From Hypoxylon rubiginosum (taxonomy: Eukaryota; Ascomycota; Sordariomycetes; Xylariales; Hypoxylaceae), in contig CADCXA010000031.1 of the NCBI GenBank assembly GCA_902806565.1, positions 1,426,001-1,490,000 on the forward strand: a stretch of DNA of 64,000 nt, given 5' to 3'. Position 1 is the first letter of the stretch, and each line of letters starts with the position of its first letter. Both the position numbers and the translations under genes were made by a program. The notes beneath the pieces are model-generated. The model saw only the letters and a program-made list of their open reading frames with translations, was not told the origin of the DNA and made no database searches. This document shows positions 37,669 through 48,234 of the stretch, piece after piece.

Positions 37669-40485
37669 CTATGGCAAGGAATTGTCCCAGATGCTGCTTA
37701 CTCCTACTCTATCCTCCCATCCCGCTACCTCTCCACTATCGCTAAGTATGCTGTACCCTATACGTCTTTCTTCGCCCTTCTTTAGTAGGAATCCGTTCTC
37801 GTCAAAAGCGACGATGACTTCGTCGGCATCGCTGTCTTCCAAGCTTACCCAGGTCCAGATACTCGTACCCTCCTCGGCGGTGACGACGAACTCGTTCGTA
37901 TCGCTATCGTGAGTGATACTAAGTTTGGGGTCTACCAACGCAGCTGTAGATAAAGGGGTAGGAGTGAACCAATTGGTATGAGTAAAAGTCTTAGTTGCCT
38001 CCGTGTTAGGCATCTTTCCCGATGCCGTAAGGTTCGCTACGAACACCACGTCGGCGGCGTTCAGGGACGCACTCGATGTTAACTCGGTGATGTTTAGCGT
38101 CGCTAACAACGTCGCGTTCAGCGGCCCAATGGTAAAGTCCACGTCACCCGACTCGCCGTCTGCTGCGTCGAGGCTTACAATCGTACCATCCCAACCGACC
38201 CACCCGAGACTTGCTTTCCCCTGCACCTCATCCCATAGGTCGCTTACGGCGTACACTTGCAGGATGCCGCTGGTCTCGTTCCACTGGGGCGCGACGATGA
38301 CGGACTGGTAGATGTCCTTGGCGACGTTGTGCAGCACCTTCCACCTCCCGTCGTACTCGATGCCCGCCCAGGTGGGCGCCTGCCAGATGTCCTCGAGCTG
38401 CCAGTAGAGGCTCCCGAGCTGGCGCTCGGGCCTCCCGGACCCGGCGCGGTAGAACTGGATCTGGCTCTTGTAGAAGTCGGCCTGGAAGACCTGCGTGGCG
38501 TGGCACCACGCGGAGAAGTTGGCGGCGGGGTCCGCCTTGTGCGGCGCGGGGTAGTACAGCTCTACGGCGACCGTCATCTCGCCCATGCCCTTGCTCGCGT
38601 TGCTGAAGTTGGTGGTGTTGAGCCCGCCGGGCGGGTAGTGGTGGTTCCGGAGGACGACCGTCGAGCTGTTGAAGCTCAGGTCTTCTTCCGCGACGGCCTG
38701 CCTCCACGAGTTGATGCTTGGCATGCTGTGAAACCCGAACTCGTCCGCGAAGCGCCCTACCGGGTAGCTCGACAGGCTGAACGCCTGGCTCGGGTCGTAG
38801 TTGTAGTGATCGGTATCTCCGTAGATCGACCCCGGGGTGACGTTGCTATATCTCGGGACGACGGGGATCGGATTGCTGAAGTTGATGGACAGGTAGCCAT
38901 TTGTCGTGCTGCTTGGTATGTACGAAATGCTGCGGCTGTTGCCGTAGACCGCCGGCAGGAGCGTGTCCAAGAAAAGAGTCTCGTATTCGCTCACATAACG
39001 ATTGAACGTGTCGGGATCCGCCACTGTGGCTAAGAACGATATTATAAGCTCTAGCTCGTTGCCGCCGGCCCAAAGAGCAAGCGAGGGGTGATGGTTGACC
39101 CTTCGGACCTGGTACACGGCTTCTAGACGGCTATTCTCTAAAAATTCCGGATCGACGGGGTATAGAGCGTCGCCGTATTCGAACTCGGACCATAGCAGAA
39201 TTCCCATCTCGTCTGCGATATCGTACATGAAGTCGGGGGAGTATGCGCCGCTGGACCAGACACGGAGCATGTTCTGATTTGCGGCGACTGCGGAACTAAA
39301 GAGCTGGCGGATTTTCGCGGGGGTCACTCGAGGCCAAAAGGCATCCGGCGGGATGAAGTTGCTGCCCTTGGCGTAAAATGGTTGGCCGTTAATCTCAAAG
39401 TGCCAGTGATTTCCTGGTGCCACTCCTTTGGATATCTCCTCATCCGAGACAACGTCCATATTCAAAACGATCGTCCGAAACCCAGTTCGCTTCGTCACCG
39501 ATGTTAGAACCTCGCCAGACTCGGACACTATGTCAATGGTGATGTTGTAGAGGCTCTGCGGACCTAAACCCGTGGGCCACCACAGCTTGTAGTCCCCCGC
39601 TCCAAGGGTAGAAGAGCCGGTAATCACATCGCCATCATTCGTTATGTTTACCAGACTCCCGCTACCGGCTTCCTCTTGCGTTTCAAGATCAACGATCCTA
39701 AAGGTCAAACTAGCCCCTTCAGGTACAGTGCCTATAACATCAACACTTGCGTTCAGCATCCAGTTGGCTGTCTGGTCAGGAAGGAGGTTGTTCAGCTGGC
39801 CCTCGCGATACAAGTCCAACAGTGAGTTGCGAACGAAAACTTCACCCCGGCCGAGCTGTAAAGCCCAGGCCTTCTGCCAAATGCCAGCTGGGGCGAACGC
39901 AGGCCCCCAGTCCCACCCGAAGTCCGACTGCTCTTTGCGGATGAACTGGCGATTCGGAAACTCGAAGAGAATTTCGACGGGCCACGGCCACGTCTCCTGG
40001 CCGGGCTGATTCGCAATGTCCTCGGCAATCGCTGGAGCACTGCCAAACACAACTTTCAGCTCTGGAGACGTGGTGTCGCAACCGGACAGGATGTCTGTCA
40101 CGTCGAAGAAGTATTGGCGGAACTGGTTGTTTGTGCTCGCTACAGGTTGCGAGCAGAGCTGAATGTCGGCAAAGGTATCGAGGCCGTTGAACAGCAAGTA
40201 TGTGCTGATGTCTCCTTCGGTCGACAGCCCGGAGAGTTGAGCGGTGTAGCTCCAGTTGGCCAAGGCAACCCATCGCAGATTAAAGTCATTCAACCCAAAG
40301 TATGGGTCTTCTATGACTTGTGATGCCAGAAGATCCAAGTGCACGTGGGAGGGGACCTTGCCGGGAACCGATATTGCGTCGCCGCCTGTGAGTGTCCAAG
40401 TTGCGTCAGATAGATCAACAACGTTGACGGCGGCGGCTGTCGAAGCTGCCAAGCAGCCCAAGGCAGCGAGAGGAACTCGGATCAT
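37669..40485 (-). CDS. mndA: Secreted beta-mannosidase, glycoside hydrolase family 2
   Basis: Intronless gene for 938 residues. Beta-mannosidase removes terminal beta-1,4-mannose from manno-oligosaccharides, completing mannan breakdown. A signal peptide ([19 protein letters not shown]) is followed by the N-terminal domain ([35 protein letters not shown]), [20 protein letters not shown] typical of the family, the TIM barrel with [20 protein letters not shown], acid/base glutamate in LWAGGNELE, nucleophile glutamate in [12 protein letters not shown], and [20 protein letters not shown] near the end of the barrel. More than ten N-x-S/T sites fit heavy glycosylation. Length and architecture match class A fungal beta-mannosidases (Aspergillus MndA); the symbol follows that homology. 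The segment 38230-38720 has a strong GC bias that opens long shadow frames on other strands. Confidence 0.94.
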   Translation of the reverse strand: MIRVPLAALGCLAASTAAAVNVVDLSDATWTLTGGDAISVPGKVPSHVHLDLLASQVIEDPYFGLNDFNLRWVALANWSYTAQLSGLSTEGDISTYLLFNGLDTFADIQLCSQPVASTNNQFRQYFFDVTDILSGCDTTSPELKVVFGSAPAIAEDIANQPGQETWPWPVEILFEFPNRQFIRKEQSDFGWDWGPAFAPAGIWQKAWALQLGRGEVFVRNSLLDLYREGQLNNLLPDQTANWMLNASVDVIGTVPEGASLTFRIVDLETQEEAGSGSLVNITNDGDVITGSSTLGAGDYKLWWPTGLGPQSLYNITIDIVSESGEVLTSVTKRTGFRTIVLNMDVVSDEEISKGVAPGNHWHFEINGQPFYAKGSNFIPPDAFWPRVTPAKIRQLFSSAVAANQNMLRVWSSGAYSPDFMYDIADEMGILLWSEFEYGDALYPVDPEFLENSRLEAVYQVRRVNHHPSLALWAGGNELELIISFLATVADPDTFNRYVSEYETLFLDTLLPAVYGNSRSISYIPSSTTNGYLSINFSNPIPVVPRYSNVTPGSIYGDTDHYNYDPSQAFSLSSYPVGRFADEFGFHSMPSINSWRQAVAEEDLSFNSSTVVLRNHHYPPGGLNTTNFSNASKGMGEMTVAVELYYPAPHKADPAANFSAWCHATQVFQADFYKSQIQFYRAGSGRPERQLGSLYWQLEDIWQAPTWAGIEYDGRWKVLHNVAKDIYQSVIVAPQWNETSGILQVYAVSDLWDEVQGKASLGWVGWDGTIVSLDAADGESGDVDFTIGPLNATLLATLNITELTSSASLNAADVVFVANLTASGKMPNTEATKTFTHTNWFTPTPLSTAALVDPKLSITHDSDTNEFVVTAEEGTSIWTWVSLEDSDADEVIVAFDENGFLLKKGEERRIGYSILSDSGEVAGWEDRVGVSSIWDNSLP

Positions 40486-41277
40486 GACGATCGCATAGCA
40501 ACGTGGTCGATGCTAAAATATACGTTGAATGAGCTGATATTCGGTATATCACTCAGTAAACAGGCAGCTGTCTGAGTGAACAGAAGAGGCCCTGATTTAT
40601 ATATACCTACCTACCTAAGGTATGTGCCGCCTAGATATCATGCAATGTCATGTATTATGTACTGCATCTGGCAGCAGTCGAAACGAACCAAACCAAACGA
40701 CAGAAACTGAAGTCAGCACGATGCACTTACGTCTCGATGAGGCGCAGCTAAGTTTACCGATTCTTACGTCGCAGTCATCCATAGTTCGGTACGGGATTTA
40801 CGGAAACCCACCTCCTTGTCGGTGAGGGCTTCTCTACTTGGTCCACGCTATTGAGCGTCGTGGGTATGGATATCGAAATGAGGGGAAATGATGCAGTGAT
40901 GCAGTGATGCAGTGTAAACCTTCCGAGCCTGATCACTGGCAACAGAAAGCTCAGACCGTATTCCGTATTTGTCCATCAAATCTCCGAGTTCCATCGCTTA
41001 AACACCTACATTGAAAGAAGAGCAGTAAGGTATGCCATTTAATTATCCTAATGGGATTATTTAAATCCGTTCTCCATCAACATCTTCAGCCCCTCTACTT
41101 TGCGTCCGAAATTTCGCCTTTAGCCAGGTACCGGTAGTGGATATGCACGCAAAACATAAATTCTCGCCGTACACTTTTCTACCAGCAAAAGGCAAAAGCC
41201 CCTTTAGAGAAAGATGCAAAAGAGAGTAAATTCTTTAAGGATTTCCAACCCGCCTCTTCAGCCCCTCTTAATACCTT
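40486..41277. other. Intergenic region upstream of beta-mannosidase
   Basis: It contains the beta-mannosidase promoter with TATA box and an ATGCAGTG triple repeat at 40891-40914. No gene is seen. Confidence 0.5.
40596..40606 (-). promoter_or_regulatory. TATA box of the beta-mannosidase gene
   Basis: The minus strand reads GTATATATAAAT about 115 bp before the start codon, a good TATA match at a usual distance. Confidence 0.45.
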
Positions 41278-41659
41278 ATGTAATCTGCGTCTCTGAATTG
41301 AGCGCAATCCCTAACTATAGTGAGCTATAGGGCACCTTAGCCCTGTAAGCCCTGTACCAAAGCCCTGTAACATGCGAAAGCCCGATAGCGCACCGGAGCC
41401 CTATTACAACCCCCTAACATACTTAATTCTAATTACAGCGCATTTAAGATAACTAGCTTATCATTGTATTTCCCTATACCTAGGTAGGTAGCTAGAATGC
41501 GCTGTAGCTAGAATACGTAAGGGGGTTGTAATAAAGGGCTCCAGTACGCTATAGGGCTTTGGCATGTTACAGGGCTTTGGTACAAGGCTTGCAGAGCTTA
41601 GATGCCCTATAGCTCACTGTGATTACAGCGGCACTAAGGTAGATTCGGATTACGTAATG
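41278..41659. mobile_element. Palindromic MITE-like element, copy 1
   Basis: A non-coding element of about 380 bp whose two halves are long imperfect inverted repeats. The left arm has TGAGCTATAGGGCACCTTAG, CCCTGTACCAAAGCCCTGTA and CCCTATTACAACCCCCTA; the right arm gives the reverse complements in order (AGGGGGTTGTAATAAAGGGC, TACAGGGCTTTGGTACAAGG, GCCCTATAGCTCACTGTGAT). The outer ends are TTATGTAATC and GATTACGTAATG. A second copy is at 50046-50401. It has no open frame, so it would depend on a transposase elsewhere. No clear target-site duplication was identified. Confidence 0.75.
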
Positions 41660-41739
41660 CACAATATGGGCCATTCAGCCCATTCTACTTTTTAACTTAC
41701 CCTCTAGCTACTACTAGACATACAACGCTATTTACCTAT

Positions 41740-42336
41740 CTATGTCATAAGACATCTACGGGCAACTCGTGGGAAATGGGGGCCTGAAGGCAGCTCCGGC
41801 GGCCAAGTATATATCTCTTGTATCATTGGCTGTTCCATCCCGGTAAGCAATGGTGGCTTTGAGCCTGCTTGAACAGCGGGACTGCGAAGAGACCTTCGTT
41901 TTCTACCCAAACACCACGTATGCTGCAGCAAGTACTGCGGCGCCAACAACGGCAGCGATAGATACGCCAGCTGTTCTACCTGAACTAAGCTCTCTGTCGT
42001 TATCCTGGGGAGTTTGGATAACATCGGCCGATAGAGATTCTTGGGACGACGATGCGGTCGGCATTGGTGCGGCCGATGATGTTGTGGCCGAAGAAGCGAT
42101 GGTGGACGCTGCTAAAGAAGACTGGGATGGCGTGGAAGACAGAAGCAGAGCAATCGTGGTAGTAGGAAGCGCATCGCGTATGATATGAAAACTCGGGCTC
42201 CAGAAAACCCCCTGGGTTTGATCCTCTACGGTGCCCTGAGTATTTACTATGGGAAATACAAAGGGCTCGGTGAGGTTCGTTTCGTCGGTTTTCACCTCCC
42301 GTTGATACCATTCTGTGGCTAGACTGGCTCTTCATT
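41740..42336 (-). pseudogene. Relic of a Ser/Thr-rich single-pass membrane protein
   Basis: A frame upstream (minus strand) reads ATEWYQREVKTDETNLTEPF, then VFPIVNTQGTVEDQ, a Ser/Thr/Ala-rich stalk, and a membrane helix TAGVSIAAVVGAAVLAAAYV, and stops at once after VVFG. In the next frame the expected cytosolic tail follows immediately (RKRRSLRSPAVQAGSKPPLL, then IYTWPPELPSGPHFPR). One base too many in TTTGGG explains the shift; no intron of normal size fits. The usual signal peptide and cysteine-rich start are also missing, though an 18-bp duplication (42428-42463) lies where they might have been. I read this as a broken gene. It resembles the membrane protein at 55263-56367 in layout. Confidence 0.5.
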
Positions 42337-42852
42337 ATTTTTGGCGGCGACTCTTACGAAATGTGTTGGTGCCTCTCGTAATCTGAATCGAGGTCGCAAC
42401 CTTTCCCGTCTGATAACAGTAGAGACTAACGTCTTCATATAACGCAACGTCTTCATATAACGCAGTCCATGTAATGAAGTTCCGTATCTCCATCCCTGCC
42501 TCGAATCACAAAGCTCAAGGTGTTTGTGGTGGTAGGAGATATCAAACATAAGCCCACTTCTGTTTGATCCATGCCCTCGGCGTTTATAGGCTAATTACCT
42601 AAGGTATCAAGGGAGGGAGGTAGTAATGCGGCAGGTATTATCATGTGTTACCAACAGCCTTAAGCCCCTGGCCCCTCGGTCCCCAAGATGAATATGATAG
42701 TACGACTGAGGTGGCAACGCGACGCTCCCAAAATACCTTTGATTTTACTGACACGCCCTTCATCGCAACTCTTCATTAAGACATGCAACTGTATATCTAC
42801 TCTTGCAAAGTGCGTGAACCTGGCTTCTAAGTTCCTTTGCAGTATCTAAGCG
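42337..42852. other. Intergenic region with an 18-bp tandem duplication
   Basis: AACGTCTTCATATAACGC occurs twice in tandem at 42428-42463. The rest is probably promoter for the glycosyltransferase. No gene is seen. Confidence 0.5.
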
Positions 42853-44301
42853 ATGAGGTATCGCAGGTATCGCTTGACTCTGATTACATCCGCTTCTTTG
42901 GTGTCTATTATCTTTTATTTTTTCCTTTTTACATCACCAACGACTCCCATGCCATTGATCCAACCGTCCCCGCCCTTCTGTCCACGATCAGATTTCCAGA
43001 ACGATGTTCTCGTGGTTCTTCGAACTGGAGCAACCGAAATCCTCGAGAAGTTGCCCGTCCACTTCGAGACTGTCCTCGGATGTGTCCCAGACTATGTCAT
43101 CTACTCGGACATGGAGGAAGATATAGAAGGTCACCATACTTACGACGTCCTTGATCAAGTCAATGAGACGTTGAAGAATACGGTCCCCGAATTTGAGCTC
43201 TACAATAGGCTTCATGTAGGAGGTAGAGAGGGACTAGAATACCACACCGTCTTCGGAAGTGGCCCCGATGGCGCGTTGGAAAATCCCGGCTGGAAGCTAG
43301 ACAAATGGAAGTTTCTTCCTATGGTGGATCGTGCACTGCAGCGTAAGCCAGGTGCAAAGTGGTTTGTTTTCATCGAAGCGGACACCTACATGGTATGGCA
43401 AAACATGCTAGAATATCTATCCAAGTTCGATGATAGACTGCCGTATTATATCGGAAAGCAAATGCAAATCGGGGGAGTGATCTTCGCTCACGGCGGATCT
43501 GGGTTTGCCCTAAGTAATACAGCTATGAAAAAAGTCACAGACTATTGGAAAGGGCACCAGGAAGAGTTTGATCACTACACACAAGACCAGTGGGCAGGCG
43601 ACATGATTTTGGGAAAGGCGTTGAAAGATGTAGGGATAGAGTTGTTTTGGGGATTTCCTCACCTGCAAGGAGACAGCATAAGCACCCTCGACTGGAACGT
43701 CTCGAATATCGACAGACAACCTTGGTGTTTTGCGCCGATAACTTTCCATCATGCCACCAAGTCCGAGTTCAACATGATGTGGCAATTTGAGCAAGAATGG
43801 TATCGCCAGCATCCTGAAGGAGACGCGCTTCGTTTTCGCGACGTCTTCAAGGGCTTGCTGTACCATCATCTCCAGACCAAGAGGGCCAACTGGGATAGCA
43901 TATCCACAGAAATCAAGTACAGTGATGAATCCCTGGGAAAACTTTCCGACGAAGAGAGAAGCCGTCTTTCTCCCGTACAACAACAAGCTCCGTCCTCCTT
44001 CGAGAAGTGCCAAGCGGCTTGCGAGAGCAGGCCAGCGTGTATCCAATTTTCCTACACGCCAGGAAAGTGTTTTACCTCGAAGGAACTGCGCCTAGGATAC
44101 GCAGCAGAATCACAGTGCATTGAGTATTCATCTGTAGCAGGAAAATGTGTAGATTCAGGGGTAAAAGAGAAGGCTAACGATGCAACCCACCAGGAAGGAA
44201 ATGTCGTGCAGTCCGGATGGATAATGAGAAGAGTTTCAAGTTATATGCAAGAATTAGACCAGCCGTGTGATAGTATAGCAGGGAACGGTTGGGTTACGTA
44301 G
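42853..44301 (+). CDS. Type II membrane glycosyltransferase, GT31-like with PAN-like tail
   Basis: Intronless gene for 482 residues. A short basic cytosolic tail precedes a membrane anchor (LTLITSASLVSIIFYFFLFT), typical of Golgi type II enzymes. The catalytic part carries LVVLRTGATEILEKLPVHFE, CVPDYVIYSDMEEDI, then KWFVFIEADTYMVWQNMLEY with an E-A-D in the DxD position that binds metal and nucleotide sugar, PYYIGKQMQIGGVIFAHGGS, and DDWGAGD-like DQWAGDMILGKALKDVGIEL. This order matches fungal Fringe/C1GALT-related GT31 proteins. After residue 375 a cysteine-bearing block (FEKCQAACESRPACIQFSYT, GKCFTSKEL) looks like a PAN/apple fold, which may bind protein or sugar. Acceptor and donor sugar are unknown. 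The downstream gene is unrelated. Confidence 0.85.
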   Translation: MRYRRYRLTLITSASLVSIIFYFFLFTSPTTPMPLIQPSPPFCPRSDFQNDVLVVLRTGATEILEKLPVHFETVLGCVPDYVIYSDMEEDIEGHHTYDVLDQVNETLKNTVPEFELYNRLHVGGREGLEYHTVFGSGPDGALENPGWKLDKWKFLPMVDRALQRKPGAKWFVFIEADTYMVWQNMLEYLSKFDDRLPYYIGKQMQIGGVIFAHGGSGFALSNTAMKKVTDYWKGHQEEFDHYTQDQWAGDMILGKALKDVGIELFWGFPHLQGDSISTLDWNVSNIDRQPWCFAPITFHHATKSEFNMMWQFEQEWYRQHPEGDALRFRDVFKGLLYHHLQTKRANWDSISTEIKYSDESLGKLSDEERSRLSPVQQQAPSSFEKCQAACESRPACIQFSYTPGKCFTSKELRLGYAAESQCIEYSSVAGKCVDSGVKEKANDATHQEGNVVQSGWIMRRVSSYMQELDQPCDSIAGNGWVT

Positions 44302-45104
44302 AAATACTCGGGTACCTTTATTACGAATTTACATATGTATCAGAAAAGAAGGACCTGTATTAAGGATGCTATGAAGGTGTAAAAGTTGAAGCTTCCGAAG
44401 ACTAGGCGACATAGGGCGCGTAATATAGCGCTAGAAAAGTGCCCTAGGCCACCGTACCTACTACCCTAAGCGGGCACCATTGAACCGGGGGCGCAGCCCC
44501 TGAGTGTGCGAGTGCGAGTGCTCCCCCTGTCCGCCCTACCCAGCCACAGAACAGCCAAATATTCTTCCCACTGATTAGGTATCTACATCAACACAGACGT
44601 GTAACCTATAATTTACAATTCGCATGCAAGCTATACCAGCGGGCTGCAGAACGAGGTTATTCACCTTGTTTGGTAAACCAACACCTACCGAGGTACGTGT
44701 ATAAAACATGCCTCTCGCTGCTATAGAGTGATCTAATTTCCACCGGGTACCAGATTACTTAGGAGGCTGCTTGGGGAAGCTTACAGTTGGAGTCTTGTGC
44801 AACCAAGAATGAACAGACCATGCAAACACACATTAGAGCAGTCTGTATGTTACACCTCCTGCATGTATCCAGCAAGGCAGCCAAATATCTTTCAGAATAT
44901 GCACCACGAAATCTTGGCTTCCGTGCAGTCTTTGCTCCCACACCAAAGTGCTCGCCGGTCAGCACAAATGTGTGCTATCGGCCTAGCCCAAGACCATTTC
45001 ACCGTTCTGGTTCGAAATCTCCTTTTTCGTCCACCATAAAAGTTTCACAACACTGGTGGTGAAATCTGAACGTCCCACTTTTCTGTACTTTTGGCATATC
45101 CTTG
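44302..45104. other. Intergenic region between glycosyltransferase and zinc-finger genes
   Basis: No supported gene. A GGGGGCGCAGCCCC hairpin is at about 44488-44501. The end of this region may contain untranslated exon sequence of the zinc-finger gene, whose start is uncertain. Confidence 0.45.
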
Positions 45105-47576
45105 ATGATGATAGAAACACAGAAAAGCGAAGGACAAGGCAACACAGCAGCAGAGCTTGCTGCGAAGTATCACTGTGGCTCATGCTGCAGCAAACAAACT
45201 GGATACCATGTATCAAACACCGGATCTTCGACAGACCGTTTACCATCTCCAACCCAAGAATCTCAACCACCGAGTCCATACGGCATCATAGCTACAATCC
45301 GAGATCCCCCGTCACGTTGCAGGTTCAGCATGTATGGGCTTACGGCAAGAGGAGCACGCCAATCACGAACCGTCGACGGGCGCCAGAAGCACTACGCCCG
45401 TTCTGATAAGTCAGCTATGCAGAGTGCTCTCGCTCTCCAGCAACCTCCTCAACAGTCCGGTAGCGAAGAATGGATAACTCCAGACCTAGAATCTGATTGG
45501 ACACTTGCGGAATTTGACACACCATCTCTAACTAATCCTAGTACTGCTTCGGCGAGCAGTACGAGCTCTTGGGATGTGGAAGTTGCGGACTTATCTACGA
45601 TACTCCGGGATCGCATGACGTCTGAGAAGAAGACGCTGGATGCTGTATGGAATGAAATAATTACAGGTAAAGTTAACGAGACTCGATGCATCTAGTTGGA
45701 GATGTATAAGTCGGGGAAAATTATTCACCATCACGATTAGATGAATTTTACGAGTCCAACGGAGAATTGAGCACCACAGGCCTTGATTTGAACACGCCAA
45801 TCAGCTTAGGTACAGTTAACTTCGGCCCAGAAGGGCAAGTTTTACCTTTGTCGATATTACCTGAGGGTTCGGAACGTAGTGTACCCGAACAGACTACGAA
45901 CCTCGAGGATGTTGATCTCAAATGTGCGACGTCCCTTGTCCAAATGTCGCCGCTGGTTATATACCTAGGTACAATATGTATATCATCAAAAGCCAACTAA
46001 CATACCTTCATTAGTATCGACCTATGACAATACACAGACCTCTACCATTACCATTGTCGAGCAACCTACTGCCGCGAAGATATACAGTGTAGGAACTAGG
46101 GACCAATGCTTTCCTGCCAACGAGAAGACTGAGAAGGTTGACCGTAGCTCAACGTGGAATTCTCAGATTGCCTATGAAGAATCAACCACCAAGTCATCAC
46201 CCAACATCTCGCCAACTAGAGGGTCCATGTCTCCTCAGTCTAATTTTGGCAATTCAAACAATGCAACAGAAGATGAGTCGATCGGTTCGAGTGATTTCGA
46301 GGATGAGATAAATTTGGTATGCTGTGATGTTCTCCAGCCCTTTACGAGGTTGATCTTGGACGAATTAGTGTCTACTTTCTTCTATGATTACATCTGTCCA
46401 ACGAGACAGATTCCTGTGTTCGAGCCAACAAGGGAAGCGAAATCAAGTTTTCAGGGCACTAGAGAGGGTGAAGACCGAGACATAACGATCAATAGTGATC
46501 TAAATCAAGGAGATTATGGTAAGAGAAAAAGACAAGACAGTGAAGATCGGAATTCCGGAGATGAAAAAGACGGAGATGAAGGGAGGGCCCCGACTAAAAA
46601 ACTGATTCCCCGACCTTCACCCAATACGCGTCCTACATTCTGGGCTTGTCCATTCTCGAAGTGGAAGCCGCTATCCTACCGCAAATGCTGCCAGTACATT
46701 CTAAAGGACGTTTCGAGGGTAAAACAACACTTACGCCGTTACCACGAGAGACCATCCTACTGCCCCATTTGCTGGAAAACATTCCAAGACGAAGAAATGT
46801 TCGAAAGTCACATTCAGAATCGCAATTGTTCCCCACAGCCAAAAAGGGACGTCGACGGTGTAACTTCCGTCCAGCAGAAGAAGCTCGAGCGTCGGTCGGA
46901 AAAGCAGCTCTCGAAACCAGAGCAATGGTACGCGATTTACGAAATCCTGTTTCCGGGCCAGCCTCATCCCGAAAGCCCATATATAGACAGCGGTTTGTCG
47001 GCCGAGTTGTTATCGTTCGAAGCGTTTATGGAAACAGAAGGACTCGCAATTGTGGAACGAAAGGCTCGAGAATACGTTCCATCCATTTTGGTGCCTCACC
47101 GAGAGGAAATACTAGCATTCTCACAGGTATTATTTCAGCAGTCAATCCCAGATATACTTCGGATGTACGATATTGCTCGACTCCGCAACAACGACCCCGA
47201 CTCGGGATATAGAACAGTATCAGAAATAGGCACAGGCAGAAATGCTGAAGATGAAAGAACAGGCGTAAGTACCAAGGCACTACTCCATAAATGGTGCCGT
47301 ATATCTAATTGCCAGTAGGTACCTGCTGGAGAGACCCAAGTGCAAGACTCGCCTACTCAGCATGTGGCAAACGCGGATCAGTCTGGCTCCAGAAACAGTC
47401 AGCAAGTTATCAGTCCCGAGGCTATGGCCATTGATCTCGTTGGGTTCCAAATGTTTCCACCAGAGGAATTTCCTACATGGCCAACAACAGATCCCAATCT
47501 GGATTGGGAGATCAGCAATGCCCTGGGCGATATGCTGGATGACGGGGGAATGAAAACTTCTTTTGATTACCTCTAG
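45105..47576 (+). CDS. C2H2-type zinc-finger protein, fungal family
   Basis: Four exons (45105-45666, 45741-45968, 46015-47264, 47319-47576) give 766 codons, all joined in frame. Most of the protein is Ser/Thr/Pro-rich and acidic. The recognisable part, near residues 455-520, is FWACPFSKWKPLSYRKCCQY, then KDVSRVKQHLRRYHERPSYC, PICWKTFQDEEMFESHIQN: an atypical CHCC/C2H2 pair found in many filamentous-fungal nuclear proteins, often after a KRKR-type basic stretch (here YGKRKRQDSEDR). It is probably a DNA-binding regulator. The C terminus (FQMFPPEEFPTWPTTDPNLD) is acidic-aromatic, like an activation domain. The first ATG is uncertain: ATG 45105 gives the longest frame, ATG 45417 (MQSALALQQPPQQ) is an alternative that avoids a poorly conserved-looking lead. 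It lies 660 bp from the quinate-permease-like gene; regulation of it is only a possibility. Confidence 0.78.
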
Positions 47577-48234
47577 AAACCCTTAGGGGACAGAAATTGG
47601 CGAAACTTTAGAATGCGCAAGTATCAACGATCCCTCGCACATGATAGTTGGAATACAGTGAAAGGAACACGGGATTGCAACTATAGAGTATAGTTGGTCT
47701 AGCGTTATTAAAAGATGTTCTTAAGAATGAACAGTCTCGGCGAAGCACTTTGCTAGATCCAATGTCAATCCCACAATCCTATCCCCCCTGCCCCTTTATC
47801 CATCTACCTGTACCACACCCCTCCCCCCCGGTACCCCGTGATTTCCTCTATTGAAGTTACCTGGAAAGGATGTGGAAAGGATGTAGAAGGCTATATTAAG
47901 GCTATGTTTAGTAAAGTTGTCGCTATTTCTATTCACGATAAATCCCTAGTCTGTACAAGATTGAAAATTTGCTCATAAGTTGTCTGCTGATACAATAGGA
48001 CAAGCTAGGACCTGTCTCCAAAATGTAACCCCCGACTTTTCCCCAGACTTTTGTATCAAGGATGATGACAAGGGTCTATCGCCCAGGCTACTATCATACA
48101 CACTATGAGTAATTGATTTCAAAGTCTCCGCTTCTTGAAATTTCTTTTTTTTCTCATGACCCGCTCCTTAGAGAGCGGTCTTTGTTGTACTTTGGGTAGG
48201 CGACCCGATATTCAACGGGCTTCAGTTTTGCATC
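47577..48234. other. Intergenic region upstream of quinate-permease-like gene
   Basis: No gene is seen. It contains a C-rich tract (CCCCTCCCCCCCGG near 47817-47830) and a GGAAAGGATGT duplication near 47871-47889. Confidence 0.5.

Noticed and set aside
38257..39033. 258-codon plus-strand frame inside the beta-mannosidase gene
   Set aside because: Its composition (Val/Glu/Arg/Leu-rich) is that of a GC-rich antisense shadow; the opposite strand encodes the mannosidase barrel.
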